A DNA stretch of 64,000 nt from Clostridia bacterium (GTDB lineage Bacteria > Bacillota > Clostridia > Oscillospirales > CAG-272): the NCBI GenBank assembly GCA_017411605.1, contig JAFQPR010000088.1, positions 1-64,000 on the forward strand, read 5' to 3'. Made by a program: the position numbers and the translations under genes. Below the pieces are notes generated by a model. That model was not told the DNA's origin. It saw only the letters and a list, made by a program, of their open reading frames with translations, and searched no databases. Position 1 is the first letter of the stretch. Every line of letters begins with the position of its first letter. Positions 1 to 7,651 of the stretch are shown here, one piece after another.

Positions 1-151
1 CGGCAACCGAACTCATAACAGTTCCCGCGAGAATTGAGGATAACGACAATCTCCCTATGGTAGCTTGTGAAATAGACCAACCCGTTTTATCGGGACAGTC
101 TATTATAGGGGGTGTAAACTCGGTATCGTTAGCAGTGTTACGAGCATAGGA

Positions 152-676
152 ATGAATGCCTTTGAGATGTGTGGCAGCTTATCAAGCATTACGATTCCCG
201 GAAACGTATCTACGATAGGCGAGAATGCATTCTCCTGTTGCGCGAGTCTTAGAAGCGTTACCATTAACGAGGGTGTTATCAGTATAGGCAGCTGCGCATT
301 CTTCAACTGCTCAATGCTATCAAGCATAAGTCTTCCTAATTCGCTTAACTCAATAGGCGTAAGCGCATTCCAACAGTGTAGCTCGCTTTCAAGCATCACC
401 ATTCCAAGAGGTGTTTCAACTGTCAGCAGGAACGCGTTTTGCTACTGCGATTCACTCAGTAACGTAACTATCGAAGAAGGCGTAAGAGTTATCGAGGCTG
501 AAGCATTCAATAATTACTGCCTTAAGAGCGTTAAGATTCCGACCAGCGTGCAGAGTATAAGCAATAGCGCGTTTCCGACGTCTGTAAGCTTTTACGGCGG
601 TGGATTTAAAATGTACGTACCCAGAGGCAGAAGATACGGTCTTGATACATACGGCAGAGAATTTATAGATTATTAA
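152..676 (+). CDS. BspA-like leucine-rich repeat protein, 5' end broken or missing
   Basis: C-terminal part of a surface-type protein built of BspA/LRR_5 repeats: units of the form 'L-S-S-I-T-I-P-x-x-V-x-x-I-G-x-x-A-F-x-x-C' recur about every 23 residues over the first 130 residues, followed by a short C-terminal segment ending about 45 bases before the next operon. Repeat homology starts upstream of the first ATG: the same frame reads C-K-L-G-I-V-S-S-V-T-S-I-G from about base 113. Further upstream that frame is closed by stops at 35, 41 and 68, while another frame is open over bases 3-149. So the gene is either frameshifted near 100-120 or a remnant. Such repeats mediate binding to proteins or host surfaces in known BspA proteins; no anchor is visible here. 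Confidence 0.7.
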   Translation: MNAFEMCGSLSSITIPGNVSTIGENAFSCCASLRSVTINEGVISIGSCAFFNCSMLSSISLPNSLNSIGVSAFQQCSSLSSITIPRGVSTVSRNAFCYCDSLSNVTIEEGVRVIEAEAFNNYCLKSVKIPTSVQSISNSAFPTSVSFYGGGFKMYVPRGRRYGLDTYGREFIDY

Positions 677-721
677 ATAGGAACGAGCATTTTATAAAGC
701 TCTCAGCTAAGGAGAAATAAA

Positions 722-997
722 ATGGCATATAAAATAGAGGTTGAAGAGGTAGGAAAGTATATTGAATACCTTAAGAAGTTCAAAAAGAATCTTGAAAGAG
801 ATTTAGTTGATTTTGACAGAGCTTTAAAGGACGCCCACGAGCATTGGGATGATAATAATTATATTTTAACTATTGAAGCTAAGGATAAGGTGTCTCTTGA
901 GCAAAAAAAGCTAATTGAAGCAATTGAAAAGTCGTTAAAAAAGTTAAAGCAGATGCACGAGGAATATGAGAAATATCTGAAAAGAGGAAAAAGATAA
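722..997 (+). CDS. Small WXG100-like helical protein (W-D-D-N-N-Y)
   Basis: A 91-residue, highly charged, entirely helical protein with a central W42-D-D-N-N-Y47 motif between two predicted helices, the position where WXG100 (EsxA-type) proteins have W-x-G. It has no signal peptide. It is preceded by a strong AAGGAG site 7 bases before the ATG and opens a five-gene operon in which every junction overlaps or nearly overlaps; its stop overlaps the next start (TAATG). The resemblance is to type VII secretion substrates or their small partners. This is inferred from fold pattern and context only; I recognise no named family. Confidence 0.7.
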   Translation: MAYKIEVEEVGKYIEYLKKFKKNLERDLVDFDRALKDAHEHWDDNNYILTIEAKDKVSLEQKKLIEAIEKSLKKLKQMHEEYEKYLKRGKR

Positions 998-1284
998 TGG
1001 CTAATAAATTGATAAACAATTCAAATCCCGATGAAATGCTTAAAATTTCAAAGAAAATTGCTACTTATGCAGACAATTTAAAACGGGATATGAAAAAGCT
1101 GCTTAATACTCATCAGGGAATGCATACTTCCTGGTCGGGAAAACAATACGATGATTTTTCAAAGGCGATAGAGGATGCGGATAAGGTGATAAAAGAGCAA
1201 TCCGAAAAGCTTCTTGCGATATCAAAGGACGTAGAGAACGATGCTAAGCAACTGAAGATTGCATTAGGTACAGGCGCGAGGTAA
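997..1284 (+). CDS. WXG100 family protein (EsxA/ESAT-6-like)
   Basis: A 95-residue helix-turn-helix hairpin protein with the canonical W46-S-G48-x-x-Y51-x-x-F54 motif, the hallmark of WXG100 proteins secreted as dimers by type VII (ESX/Ess) systems. There is no cleavable signal, as expected. The start overlaps the upstream stop by one base, so translation is likely coupled. Of the operon's small proteins this is the clearest family match. The EssC/FtsK-type ATPase and membrane components are not in the window, so the export route is unproven. Confidence 0.82.
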   Translation: MANKLINNSNPDEMLKISKKIATYADNLKRDMKKLLNTHQGMHTSWSGKQYDDFSKAIEDADKVIKEQSEKLLAISKDVENDAKQLKIALGTGAR

Positions 1285-1287
1285 TAT

Positions 1288-1611
1288 ATGTCTAAAAGCA
1301 CGTTATCTCAGCTCAAGAGCGAGATCAGAAGAGAAGCCGAAAGTGCACATAGCGCAGGCAGCAGCCTCACGGGGCTTGAAAAATCCATATCGGGCGCTAT
1401 GGACGATAGCGTCGGAAACAGCGCAGGAGAAAGTATAAAAAGTATATATAGCGCGTTTTCTTACGGAGCTGACAGGTTTTTCAAAAGCGCAAATTCAGCA
1501 GCAGCGGCTCTTGACAAAGGATATAGCAGAATGGATGCGCTTATATCGCAGGGAGAAAATCATTTATCGCAGGCAAAAGCGATCGTAGAGGCTATCGGCG
1601 ACTATGAGTGA
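1288..1611 (+). CDS. Small Ser/Ala-rich helical protein of the WXG operon
   Basis: A 107-residue Ser/Ala-rich, predicted all-helical protein without Trp, signal peptide or membrane segment. It starts 3 bases after the WXG100 stop and its end overlaps the next start by 8 bases. Size and composition resemble the small helical accessory proteins encoded beside LXG/WXG effectors in Firmicutes type VII loci, which act as targeting partners. That role is inferred from position; no named family is recognised. Confidence 0.65.
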   Translation: MSKSTLSQLKSEIRREAESAHSAGSSLTGLEKSISGAMDDSVGNSAGESIKSIYSAFSYGADRFFKSANSAAAALDKGYSRMDALISQGENHLSQAKAIVEAIGDYE

Positions 1612-2620
1612 TATTAGATTTGATTTGAGATATATGAATTCGGTTTTAGGTGAAATCAATAAAGCCGAAAATGACGTTTCCGACAGTATCGAAGGTATGC
1701 GAAAGATAGCCGTGACAATGGAAAGCGAGCTTTCATCCTTCAGTGCAGAAGGAATAAAGGCTACAAGAAAAATACAGAGCCTTATTTTTGAAATAAGAGA
1801 TCTTATAAGTAAACTCGAAAGAAAAGCTTCGAACGCGGAGAAAAATAAGGAAAAGGAGATAGATATTCCTCCGAAGCCGTCTATACCGACAAATGCTACG
1901 CCCGAGCAAAGCAACGAAATACTTTCTGCCTATTATGATACAGTAAGCCGTATTGAAGAACAAAATGCGAAAATCCGCGCGCGTAACCGGCGTATAGACG
2001 AGTATGTTTCTAAATGCAATGAAGCTAAGCCAAAGCTTGAAGCGGAAATGCGTGAATTACATCAGATAGAAGAAGCTCTGAAGGGCGAGATCGACAATGC
2101 GATACCTGCAGTCCATGAATTTATGGGGCAGGCAAGCTCAGCTAATAATCAAGGCTCTCGTATCAATTCGGCTATGAAAGAGTTTAATTCGGTATTTCGC
2201 GAAACATATGAGGATGCCGAAAGACTTTATCTTTTAAATCCCACGGGCATCAGCGGTTACTCCTATAACGATAAGCAGTTCGTTATCAAGAATACTCACA
2301 GTCATATACTAGCCTCAAGCGGTGATGTAGGATTTAGTTATTCACCGGAGCGAAGTAACGAAGGTGGAAAAACAGAAGAAAAGACAACAGTAACGGATGA
2401 AGAGCTTCTGATAAGAGATAAAGCGCCCGAAGAATTCTTCGAAAAAATAAAGGGTATCCGGAAAATAAAAATGCCTAGCTCGAATTTACATCGGCTTGGC
2501 GGCAAAAGGTTCACTGAGAGAATGAATGATTTGGGATATAAATTAGTTACTCAGCCTGACGGTTCAACTATTGATAATAACGGTATGCTGCATTGGGAGA
2601 TAAGAGATGATAAATATTGA
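1604..2620 (+). CDS. Coiled-coil effector-like protein with distinct C-terminal domain
   Basis: A 338-residue protein in two parts. Residues 1 to about 200 are long, charged helices (coiled coil) with a Pro-rich break near 90-105 (K-E-I-D-I-P-P-K-P-S-I-P). After a low-complexity linker (about 245-265, E-G-G-K-T-E-E-K-T-T) comes a compact, basic C-terminal domain of about 70 residues ending in G-M-L-H-W-E-I-R. A helical N-terminal trafficking region, linker and small variable C-terminal domain is the architecture of polymorphic toxins exported by type VII systems, but I do not recognise the C-terminal domain. It overlaps both neighbours (8 and 14 bases), so it belongs to the same translational unit. 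Confidence 0.65.
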   Translation: MSDIRFDLRYMNSVLGEINKAENDVSDSIEGMRKIAVTMESELSSFSAEGIKATRKIQSLIFEIRDLISKLERKASNAEKNKEKEIDIPPKPSIPTNATPEQSNEILSAYYDTVSRIEEQNAKIRARNRRIDEYVSKCNEAKPKLEAEMRELHQIEEALKGEIDNAIPAVHEFMGQASSANNQGSRINSAMKEFNSVFRETYEDAERLYLLNPTGISGYSYNDKQFVIKNTHSHILASSGDVGFSYSPERSNEGGKTEEKTTVTDEELLIRDKAPEEFFEKIKGIRKIKMPSSNLHRLGGKRFTERMNDLGYKLVTQPDGSTIDNNGMLHWEIRDDKY

Positions 2621-2891
2621 AATAGATGCCATAGAGAATGAAAAGCAATCGGTTATCATGTTTTACAAAAAACAGGTCGAAGCCTTTCGTGCAATAAAAA
2701 AAGAAGCCGAAAAGGTGGAGTGGGCAGACACTAATTACGATAGATTTGTTGAGAGTATGAATGAGATAGGCTCAGCGCTTTCTGCAATTCTGCAGACTGT
2801 TACCAACGGCAGCGACGTTTACGTAATAAGTGAGATTTTACCGCTTGCGAGAGAGTATCTTGAAAACGAAAGAAAATTTCCAAGAATATAA
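2607..2891 (+). CDS. Small WXG-like protein (W-A-D-T-N-Y), possible immunity or partner protein
   Basis: A 94-residue helical protein overlapping the preceding effector-like gene by 14 bases. Residues 39-44 (W-A-D-T-N-Y) match the pattern in the first gene of the operon (W-D-D-N-N-Y), so the two are probably related. In polymorphic toxin loci the gene directly after the toxin is often its immunity protein, but the WXG-like motif argues for a structural partner instead. Both readings are inference. A strong terminator follows 20 bases later and closes the operon. Confidence 0.65.
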   Translation: MINIEIDAIENEKQSVIMFYKKQVEAFRAIKKEAEKVEWADTNYDRFVESMNEIGSALSAILQTVTNGSDVYVISEILPLAREYLENERKFPRI

Positions 2892-2910
2892 TAGCTAAGA
2901 AAAAAATAAA

Positions 2911-2996
2911 GAGCAAACACGTTGTTATATCAACCGTTCATCCTCGAAAACGAGGTGTTAGCGTTGATATAGCAAAACTTGTGTTTGCTCTTTTTT
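2911..2996 (+). terminator. Long bipartite hairpin terminator of the WXG-like operon
   Basis: Arms at 2911-2935 and 2961-2990 pair (GAGCAAACAC with GTGTTTGCTC, then TATATCAAC with GTTGATATA) around an inner CTCG-AAAA-CGAG hairpin, followed by six T residues. It ends the plus-strand operon just before the convergent DUF624 gene. Confidence 0.85.
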
Positions 2997-3004
2997 AATG
3001 CTGA

Positions 3005-4063
3005 TTAAGTAATTGAATTTCTTTTTTTGATCTCCTCAAGGCGTTCTTTTTCCGTAACGTCGTCCTTCATAATGACATCATCATCGGAAGGCTCAGCCCT
3101 TTGCTCGGGATGCTCATCAAGATACGGGTCTATCATATATTGCTTGATTTTTGGATAAGCTGCATAGACTTTTATGAATGACATTAGAGAGAGAAGTATA
3201 GCGAGAGGCGCGGCGACCGCGAACGGAACAAGAATTCCTCCCGTGCCGAACATAAGTACAAGCTCGAACAGTAAAAGGAAAATTATTCCGAGAAATGCAA
3301 GAATGTTTCTTTTAAAGCCAAGGATAGCAAAAATAAGTGAATTCTTTATCATCTTATAAATACTTAACTTGAATGTTACCATTTGCACGTAAATGTAGTA
3401 ACGCATAAAGAAATAAACTATAAACAGTACTACGTTGCTCCAGAATAGCATAGATAGGAAGAATTGGGAAGTAGTAGTTATAAGGGTTGCGAGATTCCAT
3501 ATAAGAAGTGCAAGAATTGCCGCATCAATTGCCCCAAAGGGGAGCGCCTGACGGTAATTCCTTTTTACGGAATACCAGAAATCCGTCCATACAAATATAG
3601 GCTCGCCTTTAACCATATTTCTTACAATATATGCCGTACCCACGTTGACAAGGCCGAAGGTGAGAAGTGTCAGCGCACCAATACCGTAAAAAATATAATT
3701 AACGGTAGTATCGGCAAGAGATTGGTGTTGAAGTCCCTCTAATGCGTAAAGCGTCATTTTATAAGGAGTATATCCGCCTTCCGCTGTAAAAATTCCCGCA
3801 ATATTCTGAAACAGATCGGAGAAAGGGGTAAGATATTCTTTTTTGAAATAACCCGAAAGGTTAATGATAAGAAAAATAAGAGGGAAGTTTCCGAGAACAA
3901 AAAATATGTTTACGGAAACGAGTTTTCCGAAATTATTCCAAAACAGAATAAAGAATTTTTTAAAACCCGGGGCAAGATCGGCTTGATTTTTGCTGACGCC
4001 CCTACCGTCCTTGTCAAGATTGACAAGTCTTAAGCGTCCGCTCTTTTTGTTTTTGTTTTCCAC
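3005..4063 (-). CDS. DUF624 (YesL-like) membrane protein
   Basis: About 352 residues with five to six hydrophobic segments; the first (about 46-70, F-G-K-L-V-S-V-N-I-F-F-V-L-G-N-F) is the typical DUF624/YesL opening. YesL-type proteins often sit with carbohydrate-use genes, but their function is unknown. The reading frame is open 60 bases further upstream, but I chose the GTG at 4061-4063 because GGAG lies 7 bases before it and the upstream extension is AT-rich without a site. The C-terminus is charged and cytoplasmic-looking. Monocistronic and convergent with the WXG-like operon. Confidence 0.82.
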   Translation of the reverse strand: MENKNKKSGRLRLVNLDKDGRGVSKNQADLAPGFKKFFILFWNNFGKLVSVNIFFVLGNFPLIFLIINLSGYFKKEYLTPFSDLFQNIAGIFTAEGGYTPYKMTLYALEGLQHQSLADTTVNYIFYGIGALTLLTFGLVNVGTAYIVRNMVKGEPIFVWTDFWYSVKRNYRQALPFGAIDAAILALLIWNLATLITTTSQFFLSMLFWSNVVLFIVYFFMRYYIYVQMVTFKLSIYKMIKNSLIFAILGFKRNILAFLGIIFLLLFELVLMFGTGGILVPFAVAAPLAILLSLMSFIKVYAAYPKIKQYMIDPYLDEHPEQRAEPSDDDVIMKDDVTEKERLEEIKKRNSIT

Positions 4064-4229
4064 TTTAGTGCTCCATAAAAAAATATACATATATATAATA
4101 TCATAATTAAGATTTAAATACAATATTTCTTTTAAAATTTAATAATTTATTTAAAATACTAAATAGTGATAAAGTGAACGGATAGATAATAAAATGTAAT
4201 AAACAATAATTAAAAGGAGTACTGAGAGA

Positions 4230-5399
4230 ATGAAAAAAACGATTGTCTGTATATTAATTGTTTCTATCTTACTTTTGCCGACAATGCAAATTTATGGAGA
4301 AAGCAGCACAAAAAGTAAGGCAGAAACGGAAGCAAGTATAGAATGTTCATTGGTTAAATCGGCAGTTTTAATGGAGGCTACAACGGGTGATATAATTTAT
4401 TCGAAGGAAGAAAATAAAAAGCTTATACCTGCTTCGGTAACAAAAATAATGACCTTACTTCTTGTTGCGGAGGCGATTGCAGAAGGAAAAATCGCTCTCA
4501 CCGATGAGGTGAAAATCTCTGCGTTTGCAGCTTCAATGGGCGGAAGCCAGGTCTTCTTAAAGGAAGGAGAAGCGATGAGTGTTGAGGAGCTCTTGAAATG
4601 TACGGTAATAGCGAGCGCTAATGATGCGGCCGTAGCGCTCGCGGAATTGGTTGCGGGCAGTGAATCGGTATTCGTTGCTATGATGAATAAAAGAGCGCAA
4701 GAGCTTGGTATGAACGATACGTATTTCGAAAACGTTACGGGCCTTGATGATACAACAGAAAACCATCTTACCACGGCGCTTGATATAGCGCTTATGTCAC
4801 GTGAGCTTATAAAGCATGATATTATTATAAAATACAGCTCTTTATGGCAGGATACCATCCGCAACGGAGAATTTACACTCACAAATACAAACAGACTTGT
4901 ACGTTTTTATGACGGGTGCAATGGATTGAAAACAGGCTCAACTTCTAAGGCGGGTTATTGCATGAGCGCTACTGCTAAAAGAAACGGTATGCAGCTTATA
5001 GCGGTAGTTATGGGAGCAGAGACCAGAGATATGAGAAATGAAACTGTAAGAAAACTTTTAGATTACGGCTTTGCGAATTACGAGCTTTTTATAAACGATG
5101 AAGCTCCTTTGGAAGATACGTCCGTTCGTTTTGGAACTAAAAATAATACTATGCTGTATGAAGGTGAGTTTTGCAAGCTTGTTGCGAGATCGGATGCTTC
5201 CAAAATTGAAAAGGTATATAACGTTCCCGAATACATAACAGCACCTGTTTCAGAAAAAGAATCAATTGGAAAGGTTGAGTTTATACTAAACGGAGAGAAA
5301 ATAGGGGAAACAAATATTTTCTCAAAAGACAATATTGAAAAGATAAGCTTGTGGCAATTCTTTATGAGAATAATATGTAACATTTTCAAACCGCAATAA
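4230..5399 (+). CDS. dacF: D-alanyl-D-alanine carboxypeptidase (penicillin-binding protein 5 / DacF type)
   Basis: A 389-residue serine peptidase that trims the terminal D-Ala from peptidoglycan stem peptides outside the membrane. Residues 1-23 are a signal peptide. The three penicillin-binding motifs are present: S69-V-T-K72 (nucleophile), S129-A-N131 and K234-T-G236. A C-terminal beta domain (about 295-365) and a hydrophobic tail (W-Q-F-F-M-R-I-I) complete the PBP5 plan. AAGGAG lies 10 bases before the ATG. In Bacillus the dacF paralogue acts in the forespore; with sporulation genes nearby that role is plausible but not shown, and dacA/dacB-type roles are equally possible. Confidence 0.92.
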   Translation: MKKTIVCILIVSILLLPTMQIYGESSTKSKAETEASIECSLVKSAVLMEATTGDIIYSKEENKKLIPASVTKIMTLLLVAEAIAEGKIALTDEVKISAFAASMGGSQVFLKEGEAMSVEELLKCTVIASANDAAVALAELVAGSESVFVAMMNKRAQELGMNDTYFENVTGLDDTTENHLTTALDIALMSRELIKHDIIIKYSSLWQDTIRNGEFTLTNTNRLVRFYDGCNGLKTGSTSKAGYCMSATAKRNGMQLIAVVMGAETRDMRNETVRKLLDYGFANYELFINDEAPLEDTSVRFGTKNNTMLYEGEFCKLVARSDASKIEKVYNVPEYITAPVSEKESIGKVEFILNGEKIGETNIFSKDNIEKISLWQFFMRIICNIFKPQ

Positions 5400-5451
5400 T
5401 TAAATATTTTAAAAAAATATAGATTATTTAAATTAAAATTGTAATTAATAC

Positions 5452-5480
5452 TTGAAAAAAATCACTTCGTGTTGTATAAT
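5452..5480 (+). promoter_or_regulatory. Sigma-A promoter of pgi
   Basis: TTGAAA (5452-5457), 17-bp spacer, TATAAT (5475-5480). This puts the transcript start inside an apparent upstream extension of the pgi reading frame and supports the ATG at 5530. Confidence 0.8.
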
Positions 5481-5529
5481 CTTTATATATTATTTTAAAC
5501 ATTTGATTTTTTGCACGGAGGAACTAAAA

Positions 5530-6873
5530 ATGGCATTAAAATTAATTGACAAATTTTTGAACGGATTCGTTAGCGCAGATGAGATCAGCGCCATTTCTAA
5601 AGAAGCTGCGGATGCTTACGATCTTGTTAAAAGCGGTAAGGGTGAAGGCTCTGATTTTCTTGGATGGGTAACCTTGCCCGAGGATTACGATAAGGATGAA
5701 TTTGCACGCATTAAGGTTGCGGCAGAGAAGATAAAAAAGAATAGCGATATTCTTGTTGTTATCGGTATCGGCGGCTCTTATTTAGGAGCCAGAGCGGCTA
5801 TAGAGTTTATCAAGAGTCCGCTTTATAACAATCTTAAAAAGGATACCCCGGATATCTATTTTGCCGGTAATAATATATCTACGACTGCACTTACAGAGCT
5901 CATATCTATCTGCGAGGGCAAGGATATATCCGTAAACGTAATATCTAAGTCCGGTACCACTACAGAGCCTGCAGTTGCATTCAGGGTATTTAAAAAGATG
6001 CTTACCGATAAGTACGGTGCAGAGGGGGCAAGAGAGCGTATATTTGTAACAACGGATAAGTGCAGAGGAACACTCAAGCAATTCTCGGATGAAGCGGGCT
6101 TTGAAACCTTCGTTGTACCCGATAACGTTGGCGGTAGATATTCTGTTCTTACCGCTGTAGGACTCCTTCCCATTGCTTGCGCAGGTATAGATATTGATGC
6201 TATGATGCAGGGCGCCAATGATGCAATGAAAGAATATAGCTCCAGTGACCTTAACAAGAATGATGCAGTTAAATATGCCGCGCTTCGTAATATTCTCGAG
6301 AGAAACGGAAAGGTTACCGAGATACTTGTTGGATATGAGCCTTATATGCTCATGCTTAACGAGTGGTGGAAGCAGCTTTACGGCGAAAGCGAAGGCAAGG
6401 ATAACAAGGGAATTTTCCCGGCATCCGTTGTATTTTCTACCGATCTTCACTCACTCGGTCAGTATATTCAGGAAGGTCAAAGAAACCTCTTTGAAACCGT
6501 AGTCAACGTTAAGAATCCCGGCGCTGAATTCGTTATTCCCAATGACGAGGCAAACGTTGACGGACTTAACTTCATCTCAGGAAAAAAGCTTGATTACGTT
6601 AACAAGACTGCTATGCTTGCAACTCTTATCGCTCATAACGACGGCGGTGTTCCCAACATACTTATTGAGCTTGATGACAGAAGCGCCTATACCTTTGGAT
6701 ATCTCGTTTACTTCTTCGAGCTTGCATGCGCAGTTTCCGGCTATATGCTCGGAGTAAATCCCTTCAATCAGCCCGGCGTTGAGGCGTATAAAAAGAATAT
6801 GTTTGCTCTGCTTGGTAAACCCGGATATGAGGAAATGAAAAAAGAACTTGATGCAAGAATTGCAAAAGATTAA
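5530..6873 (+). CDS. pgi: Glucose-6-phosphate isomerase
   Basis: A 447-residue cytoplasmic enzyme interconverting glucose-6-phosphate and fructose-6-phosphate in glycolysis and gluconeogenesis. Family motifs are clear: [12 protein letters not shown] near residue 80, S-K-S-G-T-T-T-E near 145, the Y-E-P-Y..N-E-W-W-K-Q..G-E-S-E-G-K-D block near 280-300 and a C-terminal [12 protein letters not shown]. The frame extends upstream to 5452, but GGAGG directly before the ATG at 5530 and the promoter at 5452-5480 fix the start. Length fits the short Firmicutes form. Confidence 0.96.
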   Translation: MALKLIDKFLNGFVSADEISAISKEAADAYDLVKSGKGEGSDFLGWVTLPEDYDKDEFARIKVAAEKIKKNSDILVVIGIGGSYLGARAAIEFIKSPLYNNLKKDTPDIYFAGNNISTTALTELISICEGKDISVNVISKSGTTTEPAVAFRVFKKMLTDKYGAEGARERIFVTTDKCRGTLKQFSDEAGFETFVVPDNVGGRYSVLTAVGLLPIACAGIDIDAMMQGANDAMKEYSSSDLNKNDAVKYAALRNILERNGKVTEILVGYEPYMLMLNEWWKQLYGESEGKDNKGIFPASVVFSTDLHSLGQYIQEGQRNLFETVVNVKNPGAEFVIPNDEANVDGLNFISGKKLDYVNKTAMLATLIAHNDGGVPNILIELDDRSAYTFGYLVYFFELACAVSGYMLGVNPFNQPGVEAYKKNMFALLGKPGYEEMKKELDARIAKD

Positions 6874-6977
6874 AGGAAAAAATAACGGTCTTTCAACTCT
6901 TTTTAATATATCTGAGTTGAAAACATAATCAGTAGGGAATTATTATAAAAAAGTTAAGCAAAAACATCAAAAAACTC

Positions 6978-7006
6978 TTGCAATTTTCTTATTTATAGTG
7001 TATTAT
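6978..7006 (+). promoter_or_regulatory. Sigma-A promoter of the P-loop gene
   Basis: TTGCAA (6978-6983), 17-bp spacer, TATTAT (7001-7006), about 50 bases before the start codon. Confidence 0.7.
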
Positions 7007-7053
7007 ATATATAAGAGGATTAACTAAGTCCTAAACAAAGGAGGAAAACTAAA

Positions 7054-7455
7054 ATGATTAAATTATTCATCGGAGCAAAAGGTTCAGGAAAAACTAAAAC
7101 TCTTATCGAACTTGTAAACAATGCTGCGGCTGAGTCCAAGGGTTCTGTTGTTTGCATCGAGAAGGGGGATAAGTTGAGATTCGATATAACCTCTAAAGCC
7201 CGTCTTATTGATACAGATTATTACAATATTACAGATGCCGAGAAGCTTACAGGCTTTATTGCGGGTATCCTTGCTTCTAATAGTGATATTACCGATATTT
7301 TCGTTGATTCTTCACTTAAGATTTGCGGAAACGACGTAGAGGCTTTTGAAACTCTTCTTAAGGACGTTGAGGACGTTGTTAAGGATATTAATCTCGTAAT
7401 GACTGTTTCTATCGCAGTTGAAGCTTGCCCCGAGTCTATCAAAGCTTATACATAA
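7054..7455 (+). CDS. Small P-loop nucleotide-binding protein of unknown function
   Basis: A 133-residue protein starting with a Walker A motif, G7-A-K-G-S-G-K-T14, directly after strand 1. A hydrophobic strand near 92-98 ending in acid (I-F-V-D-S-S) could serve as Walker B; no sensor or helicase motifs follow. This is roughly half the length of a usual ATPase domain. Similar short P-loop proteins occur in many Clostridia without known function, sometimes loosely annotated as PilT-like; I would not use that name. It has its own promoter, an AAAGGAGG site and its own terminator. Confidence 0.82.
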   Translation: MIKLFIGAKGSGKTKTLIELVNNAAAESKGSVVCIEKGDKLRFDITSKARLIDTDYYNITDAEKLTGFIAGILASNSDITDIFVDSSLKICGNDVEAFETLLKDVEDVVKDINLVMTVSIAVEACPESIKAYT

Positions 7456-7471
7456 TTTGAAATAATGCGTG

Positions 7472-7507
7472 CAGGGAATTTGCGTTTGCAAGTTCCCTGT
7501 TTTTTTG
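7472..7507 (+). terminator. Rho-independent terminator after the P-loop gene
   Basis: CAGGGAA (7472-7478) pairs with TTCCCTG (7493-7499), extended by TTTGC/GCAAG, then eight T residues. Confidence 0.9.
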
Positions 7508-7651
7508 CAAGCAGAGTGTCGAATCTTGACGTTGTAAACAAAAATCGAAAACAACATATTATAATATCGAGGATGAATAACATCCTTGAAAATTAAGATT
7601 ATAAGCATAAAACCGATAAAGGTTTTGCTTATAATTGAGGGAGAAGTTGCA

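Noticed and set aside
5452..5529. N-terminal extension of glucose-6-phosphate isomerase
   Set aside because: It would start in the -35 box of the promoter and has no ribosome site; the ATG at 5530 does.
6891..6922. Terminator after pgi
   Set aside because: TTTCAACTC pairs with GAGTTGAAA but no T run follows, so it is only a weak hairpin.
7501..7570. Sigma-A promoter (TTGACG) for the Cys-rich gene
   Set aside because: The distance from TTGACG to TATAAT is far longer than 17 bp; the sporulation-type -10 is the better candidate.
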